From positions 620,001 through 684,000 of the forward strand of contig NZ_JAHTBN010000002.1 of the NCBI RefSeq assembly GCF_019166065.1: a stretch of DNA of 64,000 nt, written 5' to 3'. Shown here in pieces: positions 50,708 through 60,215 of the stretch. A program made the translations under genes and the position numbers. Origin of the DNA: Candidimonas humi (GTDB lineage Bacteria > Pseudomonadota > Gammaproteobacteria > Burkholderiales > Burkholderiaceae_B). Under the pieces are notes generated by a model. It did no database searches and was not told the DNA's origin. It saw only the letters and a program-made list of their open reading frames with translations. The first letter of the stretch is position 1. Each line of letters begins with the position of its first letter.

Positions 50708-51589
50708 TTGCATACAGCAATACAAGTCGTCATTGACGGCATCATTCTCGGAGGCTTCTATGCGCTGATGGCACAGGGGCTGGCCATGGTGTTCGGCATC
50801 ATGCGGGTGATCAATCTGGCCCATGGCGAATTCCTGGTCATCGGGGCGTATCTCGCGTGGATGGCTCATCAGTATTTCGGCATTGATGTCATCGTGGCCT
50901 TGCCCATATTGATCGTCATAGGCTTCGCCGTAGGCTGGGTCGTGTCGCGCTTGCTGGTGATACCTGTGCTCGACCGGCCCGAGCTGATGCCCTTGCTGGT
51001 CACTTTCGGGCTGGCCGCGGTAATCCAGGGGGTGTTGACGTGGCTGTTCACCACCACGCCCAAGATGACGATCGCGTCTTATTCGAATTCGGTGCTCGAA
51101 TTCATGGGGTATAGCGTTTCGGTGGCCAGGGTGGTCATGCTGGTGGCGGCGATAGTCCTGCTGGGGCTGTTCGCGCTGTTTCTCAATCACACCAAGGCGG
51201 GCAAGGCGATGCGCGCGGCCGCCGAGAACCGCGAGGCGGCGCGCATCGTAGGCATCGACATCACCCGGATCCACTGCGCGGCCTTCGGGGTTGGCGCCGC
51301 GGCTGCCTTCGCCGCGGGGGGCCTGTTCAGTGTCACCCAGGGTTTCTATCCGTTTTCGGGCCCGCTGTTCACGCTGAAGGCCTTTGTCATTGTCATCCTC
51401 GGCGGCCGGGGCAGGATCTCGGGCACGCTGGCCGCGGCGATGTTCGTGGGCCTGATCGAGTCGGCGCTTAGCGGCTACGTGCCCAATGTAGGTACCGGCC
51501 TCGGAACCGCAGCGGCATTCATCCTCGTCGTGGTGGTCCTCGCCGTCCGTCCCAGGGGCTTATTCCAGTTGAAAGGGGCGAAGGCATGA
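50708..51589 (+). CDS. LivH-type ABC transporter permease (cluster 2)
   Basis: A 293-residue permease with GFYALMAQGLAMVFGIMRVI, INLAHGEFLVIGAYLAW and GGRGRISGTLAAAM, typical of LivH. It begins with TTG after GGGAG; no better start is available at the family N-terminus. It overlaps LivM by 4 bp. It forms the channel of the second importer. Confidence 0.93.
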   Translation: MHTAIQVVIDGIILGGFYALMAQGLAMVFGIMRVINLAHGEFLVIGAYLAWMAHQYFGIDVIVALPILIVIGFAVGWVVSRLLVIPVLDRPELMPLLVTFGLAAVIQGVLTWLFTTTPKMTIASYSNSVLEFMGYSVSVARVVMLVAAIVLLGLFALFLNHTKAGKAMRAAAENREAARIVGIDITRIHCAAFGVGAAAAFAAGGLFSVTQGFYPFSGPLFTLKAFVIVILGGRGRISGTLAAAMFVGLIESALSGYVPNVGTGLGTAAAFILVVVVLAVRPRGLFQLKGAKA

Positions 51590-52686
51590 ACTATCCAAGC
51601 GCCGGCAGGGCGATCGCGCAGGCCCGGCATAGCGACAATAGCGCCAGAGGCCGCGGGGCCGGGCGCGTCCGGCACGGCCGGGGATGGGCCCTGACGCTCG
51701 TCGCGCTGGCGGCGCTGGCCCTGGTTCCGTTCACCGGCGTCAACGACAGCATGCTCCTGACGATGAGCACGATCTTCATGTGGATCATTCTCTCGTCGAG
51801 CTGGAACATCATCTCGGGGTTCACCGGGTACGTGGATTTCGGGCACGGGGTGTTCTTCGGCATCGGCGGCTATGTGGCCGGGATCCTGATGGCGAAATCG
51901 GGGTTTTCCTTTGCCCCGACCGTTCCCCTGGCGGTGCTGGTCTCGGCCGCCGTGGCCCTGGTCATAGGCTATCCCTTGCTGCGCTTGCGCGGGGTGTATT
52001 TTTCGATAGCCATGCTGGGCCTGTTCCTGGCCACGCGCGAATTGGCATTGATCGCCAAGCCGCTGACCGCCGGCGCGCAGGGCCTTATCCTGCCGTCGGA
52101 TGTGGACCGGTTCTTTTTCTATTATCTTTTTCTTGTCGGCGCCATCCTGGTCGTGGCGCTGGTGTGGCGGCTGCGGCGCTCGCAGTTCGGGCTCTCTTTG
52201 CTGGCGATCAAGGACGACGAATACGGCGCCGAGGCCAGGGGGGTGAACACCACCTTGCTGAAGTTGACCGCCTTTTGCCTGTCCGCGGCGATTACGGGGG
52301 CGGTCGGCGCCTGCTGGGCGTACGAGGTGACCTTCATCGACCCGGGCATCCTGTTTCGCGACAGTTTCCTCATCAACGTGGCGATCATGGCAACGCTGGG
52401 CGGCCTGGGCACGGTCTGGGGGCCGGTCATCGGTTCGGTGGTCTTTCTTTCCGTGCGCGACACGCTATGGGCCAACCAGGGGACTTCATTCCTGGTTGTC
52501 TTCGGCGTTTCTTTGATCGTCCTTGTATTGTTCATGCCGGAAGGCATCGTCGGCACTATTCAGCGCGGCGAACGTACCGTCATGGGGAGGCTGATCCGTC
52601 GTCTGCGCCATAAGGGCCCTTCGCACGGCGATACGTCCCGGCCTGCAGCCGCCGTCGCTCCCGCCAGGATAGTAAGCAATGACTAA
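51586..52686 (+). CDS. LivM-type ABC transporter permease (cluster 2)
   Basis: A 366-residue permease. After a polar 30-residue N-terminal tail (Arg/Gly-rich, not seen in cluster 1), it has the LivM core SSSWNIISGFTGYVDFGHGV and GGLGTVWGPVIGSVVFLS. Its start overlaps LivH by 4 bp, and its end overlaps LivG by 8 bp. Confidence 0.93.
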   Translation: MNYPSAGRAIAQARHSDNSARGRGAGRVRHGRGWALTLVALAALALVPFTGVNDSMLLTMSTIFMWIILSSSWNIISGFTGYVDFGHGVFFGIGGYVAGILMAKSGFSFAPTVPLAVLVSAAVALVIGYPLLRLRGVYFSIAMLGLFLATRELALIAKPLTAGAQGLILPSDVDRFFFYYLFLVGAILVVALVWRLRRSQFGLSLLAIKDDEYGAEARGVNTTLLKLTAFCLSAAITGAVGACWAYEVTFIDPGILFRDSFLINVAIMATLGGLGTVWGPVIGSVVFLSVRDTLWANQGTSFLVVFGVSLIVLVLFMPEGIVGTIQRGERTVMGRLIRRLRHKGPSHGDTSRPAAAVAPARIVSND

Positions 52687-53464
52687 GCTACAGTCTTCCA
52701 GCGTGGCCGCGGAATCGAGCGGCACTGCGTCCCTGCTTTGCGCCCGCGGCGTCGCCAAGAGCTTCGGCGGCATCCGGGCCGTGCGCGGCGTGGATTTCGA
52801 TGTCGCTGCCGGTGAAATCGTGGGCCTGGTCGGCCCTAATGGTTCGGGAAAGTCGACGCTGCTCGGCTGCCTGTCGCGCGACATAGCCATGGATACGGGG
52901 AAAGTCCTGTTCAACGGCACCGATATTTCGGGCTTGCGGGCCATGCAGGCCGCCCGCAACGGCATGGGGCGCACCTTCCAGAGCGTCCGCATCTTTCCCG
53001 AGCTGTCGGTATGGGAAAACGCCTTGATGGGCCGGCAATGGAAGGGGGTCGGCCTGCGCAGCATGCTGTGCCCGGCCGACGCCGCTACCCGCCGTCGGGC
53101 TGGAGAGCTCATCGATCTGATGGGGTTTCCCCAACTGATGCACGAATACGCCGGCAATCTTTCGGGCGGCCAGATGCGGCTGCTGGAGCTTGTTATGGCC
53201 ATGATGTCGGGCCCCCGCCTGGTCATGCTCGACGAGGCGACGTCCGGCGTAAACCCCACATTGATAGAGTCCCTGAAGCATTACGTCAAGGTCCTGAACC
53301 GGGACGAAGGCGTCGCCTTCATCATCGTCGAGCACAATATCGGCTTCATTTTCTCGATAGCGGACCGGATCGTCGTGCTCGATGACGGAAAGATACTGGC
53401 CAACGGCCAACCCGAAGATATCCGACAGAATCAGGAGGTCATCGTTGCTTACCTCGGTGCTTGA
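52679..53464 (+). CDS. LivG-type ABC transporter ATP-binding protein (cluster 2)
   Basis: A 261-residue ATPase with Walker A GPNGSGKST, signature NLSGGQMRL and Walker B LVMLDEATSG (the usual DEP is DEA here). The N-terminal 20 residues are variable. It overlaps LivM upstream and LivF downstream, so all four importer genes are tightly coupled. Confidence 0.93.
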   Translation: MTKLQSSSVAAESSGTASLLCARGVAKSFGGIRAVRGVDFDVAAGEIVGLVGPNGSGKSTLLGCLSRDIAMDTGKVLFNGTDISGLRAMQAARNGMGRTFQSVRIFPELSVWENALMGRQWKGVGLRSMLCPADAATRRRAGELIDLMGFPQLMHEYAGNLSGGQMRLLELVMAMMSGPRLVMLDEATSGVNPTLIESLKHYVKVLNRDEGVAFIIVEHNIGFIFSIADRIVVLDDGKILANGQPEDIRQNQEVIVAYLGA

Positions 53465-54215
53465 AGGGAACTCCGGCAGCGGCCCGGCCGTGGACGATGA
53501 CGAGCCCATGCTCGCTCTCAGGGGCGTGGTCGCGGGTTACGGCGGGTTCGACATCCTGCATGGAGTCAATCTCGAAGTCAGGAAGGGCGAAATCGTAGCC
53601 ATCGTGGGCCCCAACGGTTCGGGGAAGTCGACGGTATTCAAGGCGATTTACGGCCTGATCAAGATACGCCTTGGGGAGGTGTCGTTCGAGGGCCAGGATG
53701 TGGCCTCGCTGGGGCCGCAAGACCTCTTGAAGGCCGGCATCGCGATGGTGCCGCAGTTGTCCACGATCTTCCCGTCGATGAGCGTCTACGAGAACCTCGA
53801 ATTGGGCATGTACCTGGTGCGCGACAAGGCGCTGGTGAAAAGGCGGATCGACGAGATCCTGGAATTGTTCCCCAGGCTGGCAGAACGCAGGGCCCAGAAC
53901 GCCGGAACGCTGTCGGGCGGCGAGCGGCGCGCGCTGGAAATCGGGCGCTCGCTCATGCTCAAGCCGCGCATGATTCTCATGGACGAGCCTTCCGTGGGGC
54001 TGTCGCCGATTCTTACCAAGAATATGTTCGAACAGTTGCAGGATCTGCAGAAGGCGGCCGGCATCACTTTCCTGGTGATCGAACAGAACGCCCGGTCCGC
54101 CCTGGAAATTTCCGACCGGGGCTATGTGATCCAGCGGGGCGTGGTCAGCCATACGGGCACCGGGCGGGCCCTGTTGGGGGACGACGAGGTGCGCCGCTCG
54201 TTTCTCGGGGGATGA
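53445..54215 (+). CDS. LivF-type ABC transporter ATP-binding protein (cluster 2)
   Basis: A 256-residue ATPase with Walker A GPNGSGKST, signature TLSGGERRA and Walker B MILMDEPSVGLSP. The start chosen is TTG at 53445, because a perfect AGGAGG lies 6 nt before it; GTG at 53457 or 53490, or ATG at 53508, are less supported. It overlaps LivG by 20 bp. It is the last importer gene before the amidase pair. Confidence 0.9.
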   Translation: MLTSVLEGNSGSGPAVDDDEPMLALRGVVAGYGGFDILHGVNLEVRKGEIVAIVGPNGSGKSTVFKAIYGLIKIRLGEVSFEGQDVASLGPQDLLKAGIAMVPQLSTIFPSMSVYENLELGMYLVRDKALVKRRIDEILELFPRLAERRAQNAGTLSGGERRALEIGRSLMLKPRMILMDEPSVGLSPILTKNMFEQLQDLQKAAGITFLVIEQNARSALEISDRGYVIQRGVVSHTGTGRALLGDDEVRRSFLGG

Positions 54216-54272
54216 GCCCCGGGGCGTACGCGGCTCAAGTGTGCACGGGACAATCCCGTGCTGGAGACGGGA

Positions 54273-54503
54273 ATGGGTATTGAAAATGAAGTGGGCGCAG
54301 GCGACGATCTGGTGGAGTCCGCCCAGGGCTGGGCGCAGCGTTTCGCTGCTGCGCCCTTGAATCCCTCGGATGCCGGGGATCTCGTGGCTGGGGCGCTGAA
54401 GGCGAGCGTCGCGGTATCGCGGGCGGCGGCGCAGCTTACATGGCTGACCCAGGATAGTTTCGTCGATGCGATGCGCCGCAAGGAGCATACCGATGGCAAT
54501 TGA
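54273..54503 (+). CDS. AtzG-like small subunit (GatC-like) of amidase
   Basis: A 76-residue protein with amphipathic helices. It resembles AtzG/DUF4089 proteins, which bind an amidase-signature enzyme as GatC binds GatA. GGAG lies 6 nt before the ATG. The 3' end overlaps the amidase gene by 11 bp, supporting a two-subunit enzyme. Recognition is by size, helical pattern (LVAGALKASVAVSRAAAQLT) and position rather than strong motifs. Confidence 0.7.
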   Translation: MGIENEVGAGDDLVESAQGWAQRFAAAPLNPSDAGDLVAGALKASVAVSRAAAQLTWLTQDSFVDAMRRKEHTDGN

Positions 54504-55920
54504 TATGAAGGCGTCGCCGGCGCGCGGGGCATCGCTGTGCGAGCTTGCCGAATCGCTGCAGGGGGACCTGTCGGCGCAGGCAGTCGTCGGCGCCTGCCTG
54601 GAAGCGATCGAGGCATCCGCGCCGGGCTTCAACGGGTTCGTCCGCACTCGAACTGAAAAAGCCCTGGACCAGGCGCGCAGCCTGGATCGCCGCAAAAGCG
54701 GTGGAGCCCGCTGCGGGCCCTTGCACGGCGTACCCCTGGCCCACAAAGACATGTTCTTCCAGGCGGGCGAACTCTCCGAATGCGGCAGCCGGATCCTGCG
54801 CGGGTTCCGTCCGGACCATACGGCGACTGTGCTGCGGCGGCTCGAGGATGCCGGCGCAGTGAACCTGGGCGCCTTGCATATGGCGGAATTCGCCATGAGC
54901 CCGACGGGGTTCAATGCGCATCTGGGACATGGAAAGAACCCCTGGTCCGCGGACCACGTCAGCGGTGGATCTTCCAGCGGCAGCGGCGCGGCGGTCGGCG
55001 GGCGCTTCGTGTTCGGCGCATTGGGCTCGGACACAGGAGGCTCGGTGCGCCTTCCCGCGGCCGTCTGCGGTGTCACGGGCATCAAGCCCACCCAGCATGC
55101 GGTGTCGACATATGGCGTCATGCCCTTGTCGCCGAGCCTCGATTGTGTCGGGTTTCTTGCGCAGACCGCGCGCGATTGCGCCCGGCTGCTGAGCGTCGTG
55201 TCCGGGCCGGATGCCCGTGACCCGGCCTGCCTGGCCAGCAGGCCGCGCGATTACGAATCCGGCGTGGATCGCCCCTTGTTCGCTGGCGACGTGATTCTCG
55301 TGCCGAAGTTCCCATCGGATGCACCGCTTAGCGACGAGGTACGGGCCTTGGTGGAGCAGGCTGCGGAAGACTTTGCCAAGGCCGGGGCCGAAATCAGGCG
55401 CGTGGCACTGCCCGACTTTGCCGAGGCCGGCGCCCTGGGGACCCTGGTGCTTGGGGTCGAGGCGGCATCCATCCACGGCGAATGGCTGTCCAAGCGTCCC
55501 GACGACTACGGTTCCCAGGTGCGGCGCCGCATCCAGCGTGGCCTGTTGTATCCGGCAACGCGCTATGTCGATGCCCTGCGCTTGCGGGCACAATACCAGG
55601 CACGCTTCCTGTCCGATTACCTGGAAGGAGGCCAGGCCTTGCTGTTGCCGACGCTGCCCTGCGCAGTGCCTACGATCCAGGAAACCATCACCGGCAGCGA
55701 AGGCGACATCGAGGCGCGGTTCGGCAATTTTTCGTACTGGACGCGCGGCATCAATTACCTGGGCCTGCCGGCGCTGGCCTTGCCGGCCGGCTTCACTTCG
55801 AATGGCTTGCCCAACGGCATACAGCTTGTGGGCCGGCCGTTCGATGAAGCTGCCTTATTGCGCCTGGGGCATCAGTTCCAGCAGCATACCCGGTGGCATA
55901 GCCGGCGCCCCGGCGCATAG
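54493..55920 (+). CDS. Amidase-signature enzyme, AtzE/GatA-like
   Basis: A 475-residue amidase of the Ser-cisSer-Lys family. HGVPLAHKDMFF contains the catalytic Lys, and the Gly/Ser-rich signature GGSSSGSGAAVGG with downstream GALGSDTGGSVRLPAAVCG holds the two catalytic serines. AAGGAG lies before the ATG at 54493. With the AtzG-like partner it likely hydrolyses an imported amide, releasing ammonia and an acid. The coregulated minus-strand operon could then degrade that acid. The substrate is not identifiable. Confidence 0.9.
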   Translation: MAIDMKASPARGASLCELAESLQGDLSAQAVVGACLEAIEASAPGFNGFVRTRTEKALDQARSLDRRKSGGARCGPLHGVPLAHKDMFFQAGELSECGSRILRGFRPDHTATVLRRLEDAGAVNLGALHMAEFAMSPTGFNAHLGHGKNPWSADHVSGGSSSGSGAAVGGRFVFGALGSDTGGSVRLPAAVCGVTGIKPTQHAVSTYGVMPLSPSLDCVGFLAQTARDCARLLSVVSGPDARDPACLASRPRDYESGVDRPLFAGDVILVPKFPSDAPLSDEVRALVEQAAEDFAKAGAEIRRVALPDFAEAGALGTLVLGVEAASIHGEWLSKRPDDYGSQVRRRIQRGLLYPATRYVDALRLRAQYQARFLSDYLEGGQALLLPTLPCAVPTIQETITGSEGDIEARFGNFSYWTRGINYLGLPALALPAGFTSNGLPNGIQLVGRPFDEAALLRLGHQFQQHTRWHSRRPGA

Positions 55921-55936
55921 CGGCAAACTGTCGGGG

Positions 55937-55958
55937 GGCGGGCCCCGCAAGGCCCGCC
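55937..55958. terminator. Hairpin between convergent operons
   Basis: GGCGGGCC-CCGCAA-GGCCCGCC: a perfect 8-bp GC-rich stem between the amidase stop and the convergent ABC binding-protein stop. There is no T-run, so it may be a Rho-assisted or bidirectional barrier rather than a classic terminator. Confidence 0.5.
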
Positions 55959-55966
55959 GAGCCGCC

Positions 55967-57169
55967 TTAGCGGCTGCTTACCGTCCAGAGATCGCGCCAG
56001 AACTGCAACTTCTTGAAGTCGTCGGGCGTGCTGTTCGAGTTATTGGCGAACATGTGGGCAGTGAGCTTGTCCACGCCGGATGCTTCGCTGGCGGGCATTT
56101 TCGCGTTGCGGTTCGTCGAGATCTTGCCGTCTTCCATTTGCGGCAGCATGCCTTCGGCCGACATCATGTAGTGCACGAACAGCTTGGAGGCATTCGGGCT
56201 CTTGGTTCCGGCTGCGATGACGGCGACGCGCGGCGTCAACTGGCCGATCCAGGGCGTCATCTGCTTGCAGACGGCCATGGGGAAGTGCTCGTTCTTGGCG
56301 TGGGTGAAGATCGCCGCGCTGACGAAGCCGATGACGGGGTTGTCAGCGGTGCTGGCGCCGACGATGGGACCGACGTCGGTGTCGCTCTTTTGCACCTTTA
56401 TTTTGTTCGCCGCGAAGCGCTTGACCCATTCGGCCATGGCGCTGGGTTCTTTGGTTTCCAGGGGCTTGCCGAAATATTCCTGATAGGCAGCCTTCATCTT
56501 GGTGTCCGCGTTATCCGCGATCTGGTTGAACCAGAACATGGTTTCGTTGCGCAGCAGCGGATCGGGGATGCTGACCTTGCCCTTCCATTTCTTGTCGGTA
56601 AGGGCCCACATGTTCTTTACCGGGCACGTGTCGCCATAGACGGCAGGGTTGTAGACCCACACCCAGGCGTTCAGGCTGGTGATGGCGGGGTGCTGGTATT
56701 CGGGGGGCGTTTCGTTCTTCAGGTCGGGCGGCATCCAGCTTACGCCTATGCCCTGCGGCAGGAACTGCGCCGTGACATCGGGCAGGTTGCTCATGTTGAA
56801 GACGTCGTGCTTTACGTTGTGCGCCTGGGCTTCGCGGACCAGGATTTCTTCCTGGTTGGATGCCGACATTTTCTCGCCGGTAGTCTTGATGCCGTATTTT
56901 TCGGAAAACTTCTTGGCCATTACCTTGATCTTGCCGGTAGCGTCCACGACAGTGATGGGAGGCTCTTTCTTGGCTGCTTCGATCAGCTTGTCCAGGCTGT
57001 AGCCGGAGTCGGGAATGCCCAGGCCGGTGCTGCCGTCGGATGCCGCGGCGGCGCTCGGGCCGGATGCCGCATGCGCGGCATGGCCGAAGCCGGCCATCAT
57101 CAGCGCTGCCGCAAGGGCCGAAGCCATGAACAGGGTCTTGTTTGCTTGAATCAGTTTCGCATGCCTCAC
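55967..57169 (-). CDS. ABC transporter substrate-binding protein, iron(III)/Fbp-like family
   Basis: A 400-residue periplasmic binding protein of the family that carries ferric iron or other small ligands (type II fold). The signal peptide covers about residues 1-34 (GFGHAAHAASG). It contains the segments WVWVYNPAVYGDTCPVKNM and NPVIGFVSAAIFTHAKNEHF. The start is GTG, preceded by AGGAG at 6-nt spacing. It is followed on the same strand, in reverse order of transcription, by the ATPase and a two-domain permease, but is transcribed last. Possible ligands are iron, phosphonate or an organic anion. Confidence 0.85.
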   Translation of the reverse strand: MRHAKLIQANKTLFMASALAAALMMAGFGHAAHAASGPSAAAASDGSTGLGIPDSGYSLDKLIEAAKKEPPITVVDATGKIKVMAKKFSEKYGIKTTGEKMSASNQEEILVREAQAHNVKHDVFNMSNLPDVTAQFLPQGIGVSWMPPDLKNETPPEYQHPAITSLNAWVWVYNPAVYGDTCPVKNMWALTDKKWKGKVSIPDPLLRNETMFWFNQIADNADTKMKAAYQEYFGKPLETKEPSAMAEWVKRFAANKIKVQKSDTDVGPIVGASTADNPVIGFVSAAIFTHAKNEHFPMAVCKQMTPWIGQLTPRVAVIAAGTKSPNASKLFVHYMMSAEGMLPQMEDGKISTNRNAKMPASEASGVDKLTAHMFANNSNSTPDDFKKLQFWRDLWTVSSR

Positions 57170-57240
57170 TGTGGTCTCCTGTGCGTTATTGATTAATGCC
57201 GGATTGCGCTGCGCGTGTAATCGCGGCCTCGCCATCGATA

Positions 57241-58371
57241 TTACCTGTCTTCGGGCTGCCCGGGCGTCGCGCCTTGGTCGGGCAGCCTGTTTCCGTGCTC
57301 GTCGAATAGATGCAGGTCGGCCCGGCCGGCCTGGAAATTTACCCGGTCTCCTGGCTGGATCCGCGGCGGGGCATTGGTCGTGGCAAACAGTTTTTGTTCC
57401 GCCACCGTCAATTCGACGATCCAGTTGCCGCCCGTGGGCATGATGCCGGTGACCGTGGCCTGGCTGGAGTAGGCCTGCCCGGGCAGCGCCGCGGCGGGCG
57501 GCTCGACCTGTATGTTTTCGGGCCGTATGCCCACCGAGCCCCGGCAAGCCCCGAGGCCGGCGCCGTCCAGGTATTTGCGCAGCGACGCCGACAATTCCGA
57601 GGTTTCGCCCTGGCCCAGTTCAATGAAGTTCATGGGCGGGCTGCCCACGAAGCCGGCCACGAACCTGTTGCAAGGGCGATTGTAGATATTGTCGGGGCTG
57701 TCGAGCTGCTGCAGCGTGCCTTCGTTCATGACGGCGATCACGCTGGCCAGGGTCATGGCTTCCCATTGGTCATGCGTGACGAATACCACGGTGGCCTTGG
57801 AATCGAGATGGATTCTCTTGAGCTCGGCCCGCATTTCAAGCCGCAGCTTGGCGTCCAGGTTGGACAAGGGTTCGTCCATCAGGATGACGCTGGGCTGCAC
57901 CACCAGCATGCGCGCCAGCGCGACGCGCTGCTGCTGCCCGCCGGAAAGATCCGACGGATAACGTTCGCGGTATTTTGCTATGCCGAGCTTTTCCATGACC
58001 GCGTCGGACGCGGCCCGCCGGGTCTTGCGATCCACGTTGCGCAGCGCCAGGCCGAATTCCACGTTGTCCTGGACGGTCAGGTGCGGCCACAGGGCGTAGC
58101 TCTGGAACACGAAGCCCATGCCGCGCTTTTCCGGCGGCACGTATATGCCTTTTTCAACCGAGTCGACGATGGTATCGCCGACCCGTATTTCGCCGGCGGT
58201 GGGATGTTCCAGCCCCGCGATCATCCTGAGCGTCGTGGTCTTGCCGCAGCCCGAAGGCCCGAGCACGCACAGGAATTCCCCGTCGCCGATCTCGAGGTTC
58301 AGGTTCCTGACCGACGGGACGGCGCTTCTGCTGTAGCGTTTTTCGATTCCGCGTAGCGTGATTCCCGGCAC
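57241..58371 (-). CDS. ABC transporter ATP-binding protein, FbpC/PotA-like
   Basis: A 376-residue ATPase. Walker A is GPSGCGKTT, the signature is DLSGGQQQR, and Walker B is VILMDEPLSNLD. The C-terminal TOBE domain (about residues 270-370) is typical of FbpC/PotA/UgpC proteins. The start is GTG at 58371, 2 bp after the permease stop; a TTG at 58377 is possible. It energises the permease encoded upstream. Confidence 0.92.
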   Translation of the reverse strand: MPGITLRGIEKRYSRSAVPSVRNLNLEIGDGEFLCVLGPSGCGKTTTLRMIAGLEHPTAGEIRVGDTIVDSVEKGIYVPPEKRGMGFVFQSYALWPHLTVQDNVEFGLALRNVDRKTRRAASDAVMEKLGIAKYRERYPSDLSGGQQQRVALARMLVVQPSVILMDEPLSNLDAKLRLEMRAELKRIHLDSKATVVFVTHDQWEAMTLASVIAVMNEGTLQQLDSPDNIYNRPCNRFVAGFVGSPPMNFIELGQGETSELSASLRKYLDGAGLGACRGSVGIRPENIQVEPPAAALPGQAYSSQATVTGIMPTGGNWIVELTVAEQKLFATTNAPPRIQPGDRVNFQAGRADLHLFDEHGNRLPDQGATPGQPEDR

Positions 58372-58373
58372 GA

Positions 58374-60215
58374 TCAACCCCCCAATCCCGACGCAAGACT
58401 CGTCTTCGTCGCTTTTTGTATAAACAGTGTTCCAAGAAATGCGATCGCCGACAGCATCAGCACGACCGCGTTGGCGGCCTGGCTGTAGCCGAAGTCGACG
58501 AGCCGTATGGCGTATGTGGTCAGCAAGTCGGTTCCGGGCGTCGCCAGCATGATTACCAGGCTCAGGCCTTTCAGGCCGGATATGAACGGCAGCAGGATGC
58601 CGGCGGCGAGCGGCCCCTTCTGGATGGGGATGACGACCTTGACCAGGCGCTTCCACCAGCCCGCGCCCGCGACTTGCGCGGCTTCTTCGGGGTCTTTGCC
58701 CAATTGCATCATCGCGGATATGCCGGCGCGCGACGCAAACGGCATCTGGTCGGCCATGAGGGCCAGGATCAGGATCGCCGCCGTTCCGTACAGGGCCGGG
58801 ATGGGCCCGTGCGGCACCGCGAATATCGACAGGCAGGCCGCGGCAAAGGCGATGCCGGGCACCAGGTAGGGCAGGAAGGTGATGTACCGGAGATAGGCGC
58901 CTATGGATTTCAGCGGCGTGCGCACCACCACGTAGCCCACCAAGACGCCGAGCACGCCGGCGCATACCGCCGCAATGCCGACCATCCACAGCGAATTCCA
59001 GGCGGCATGCCAGAAATCGGGGGTGACCAGGATGCCGGTGCGCAGGGCCGTCGTGGGCAGGTTGTGGCCGACCCAGTACGCCCAGGTGAAGTTGTCCAGG
59101 GCGAACTTGCCCGGCGTGCGCATGACGGTGCTCAGGAACAGCACCAGCAATGGAATCGCCACGCTGACGGTGAACATGGCGCCGGCCAGGGCGGTCATGG
59201 GCAGGCGCCACGCCCCCAGCTTCTGGCTGCGGTTCATGGAGCCCTTCGAGCCTATGGTGATGAAGCGGCGCGCCTCGCGCACCAGGCGTGCATCGATCAG
59301 TACGGAAATCGAGCCTATGAGGATGATCACCCCCGCCAGCACGGCGGCTTCTCCGCCTTGCCTGGCCGTTACGCTGCGAAACAGCGACGTGGCCAGGACG
59401 TCGTACTTGACCGGTGCGCCCAGTATGTAAGCCACGCCGAAGTCGCCTAGGCACTTGGCGAAGATCAGGGTGACCGCCGACAGCAGGGACGGGCGCATCA
59501 GCGGGATGATGATGCGGCGGGCCACGGTGGATGCCCGGGCGCCCAGCATGCGCGCGGAATCTTCCAGTTGCGAATCGAAGGAACGCAGCGCATTGCCGAA
59601 CAGCAGTATGACGAAGGGCGTGTAATGCAGCGCCAGGACGACGGTGATGGGGAGCTGGCCATAGGCGAGCCAGTCGGGGGGCTCGAAGCCCAGGGTTTCC
59701 ATCCACCCGGGCTGGCCGCCCACGGTGCGATTGAGGAAGACCGCGCTCCACGCCAGTGCGATAGTCCACGAAGGCAGCATGTACGGAACGATGAGCGCGG
59801 TGGCGAACCACTTGCGGCCCAGGATGTCCGTCCTGCTGATGAGCCACGCCATGACCCCGCCCGCGACCAGCGCTATGGCCATGGCGCCGAGCGCGACGCT
59901 GATCGTATGCACCAACGGCAGCCAAAGAATGTCCGGCGCGATGATGGACTTGAATACCCGCTCCAGGTAATAGAATGTCCAGGACCCGATATTCAGCCCC
60001 AGGCGCATCGAATCGGCATACTGGACCCGGAACGCGTCGCCCAGCAGCGAAACGATGGGGGCGACGATCAGGTAAGAAAACAGAATGGCGGCAAGAATGC
60101 CGATGACGACCGTCGGTTCGCGCAGCGCTATTTTCAGGCGGTACTTGGAAAATACCGGGAATCTTGTGCCTCGGCCTTGCGGGGCCGCTGCCTCGTGATG
60201 CGTCGCGCTGTGCAC
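58374..60215 (-). CDS. ABC transporter permease with two fused membrane domains, FbpB-like
   Basis: A 613-residue permease with two copies of the six-helix BPD domain. EAA loops occur in each half (QLEDSARMLGARASTVARRI and DPEEAAQVAGAGWWKRLVKV). This is the FbpB/ThiP layout for iron, thiamine or phosphonate-type importers. The start GTG at 60215 has a perfect AGGAGG 4 nt before it; a longer open frame to 60431 lacks one. It leads the ABC operon permease-ATPase-binding protein. Confidence 0.9.
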   Translation of the reverse strand: MHSATHHEAAAPQGRGTRFPVFSKYRLKIALREPTVVIGILAAILFSYLIVAPIVSLLGDAFRVQYADSMRLGLNIGSWTFYYLERVFKSIIAPDILWLPLVHTISVALGAMAIALVAGGVMAWLISRTDILGRKWFATALIVPYMLPSWTIALAWSAVFLNRTVGGQPGWMETLGFEPPDWLAYGQLPITVVLALHYTPFVILLFGNALRSFDSQLEDSARMLGARASTVARRIIIPLMRPSLLSAVTLIFAKCLGDFGVAYILGAPVKYDVLATSLFRSVTARQGGEAAVLAGVIILIGSISVLIDARLVREARRFITIGSKGSMNRSQKLGAWRLPMTALAGAMFTVSVAIPLLVLFLSTVMRTPGKFALDNFTWAYWVGHNLPTTALRTGILVTPDFWHAAWNSLWMVGIAAVCAGVLGVLVGYVVVRTPLKSIGAYLRYITFLPYLVPGIAFAAACLSIFAVPHGPIPALYGTAAILILALMADQMPFASRAGISAMMQLGKDPEEAAQVAGAGWWKRLVKVVIPIQKGPLAAGILLPFISGLKGLSLVIMLATPGTDLLTTYAIRLVDFGYSQAANAVVLMLSAIAFLGTLFIQKATKTSLASGLGG

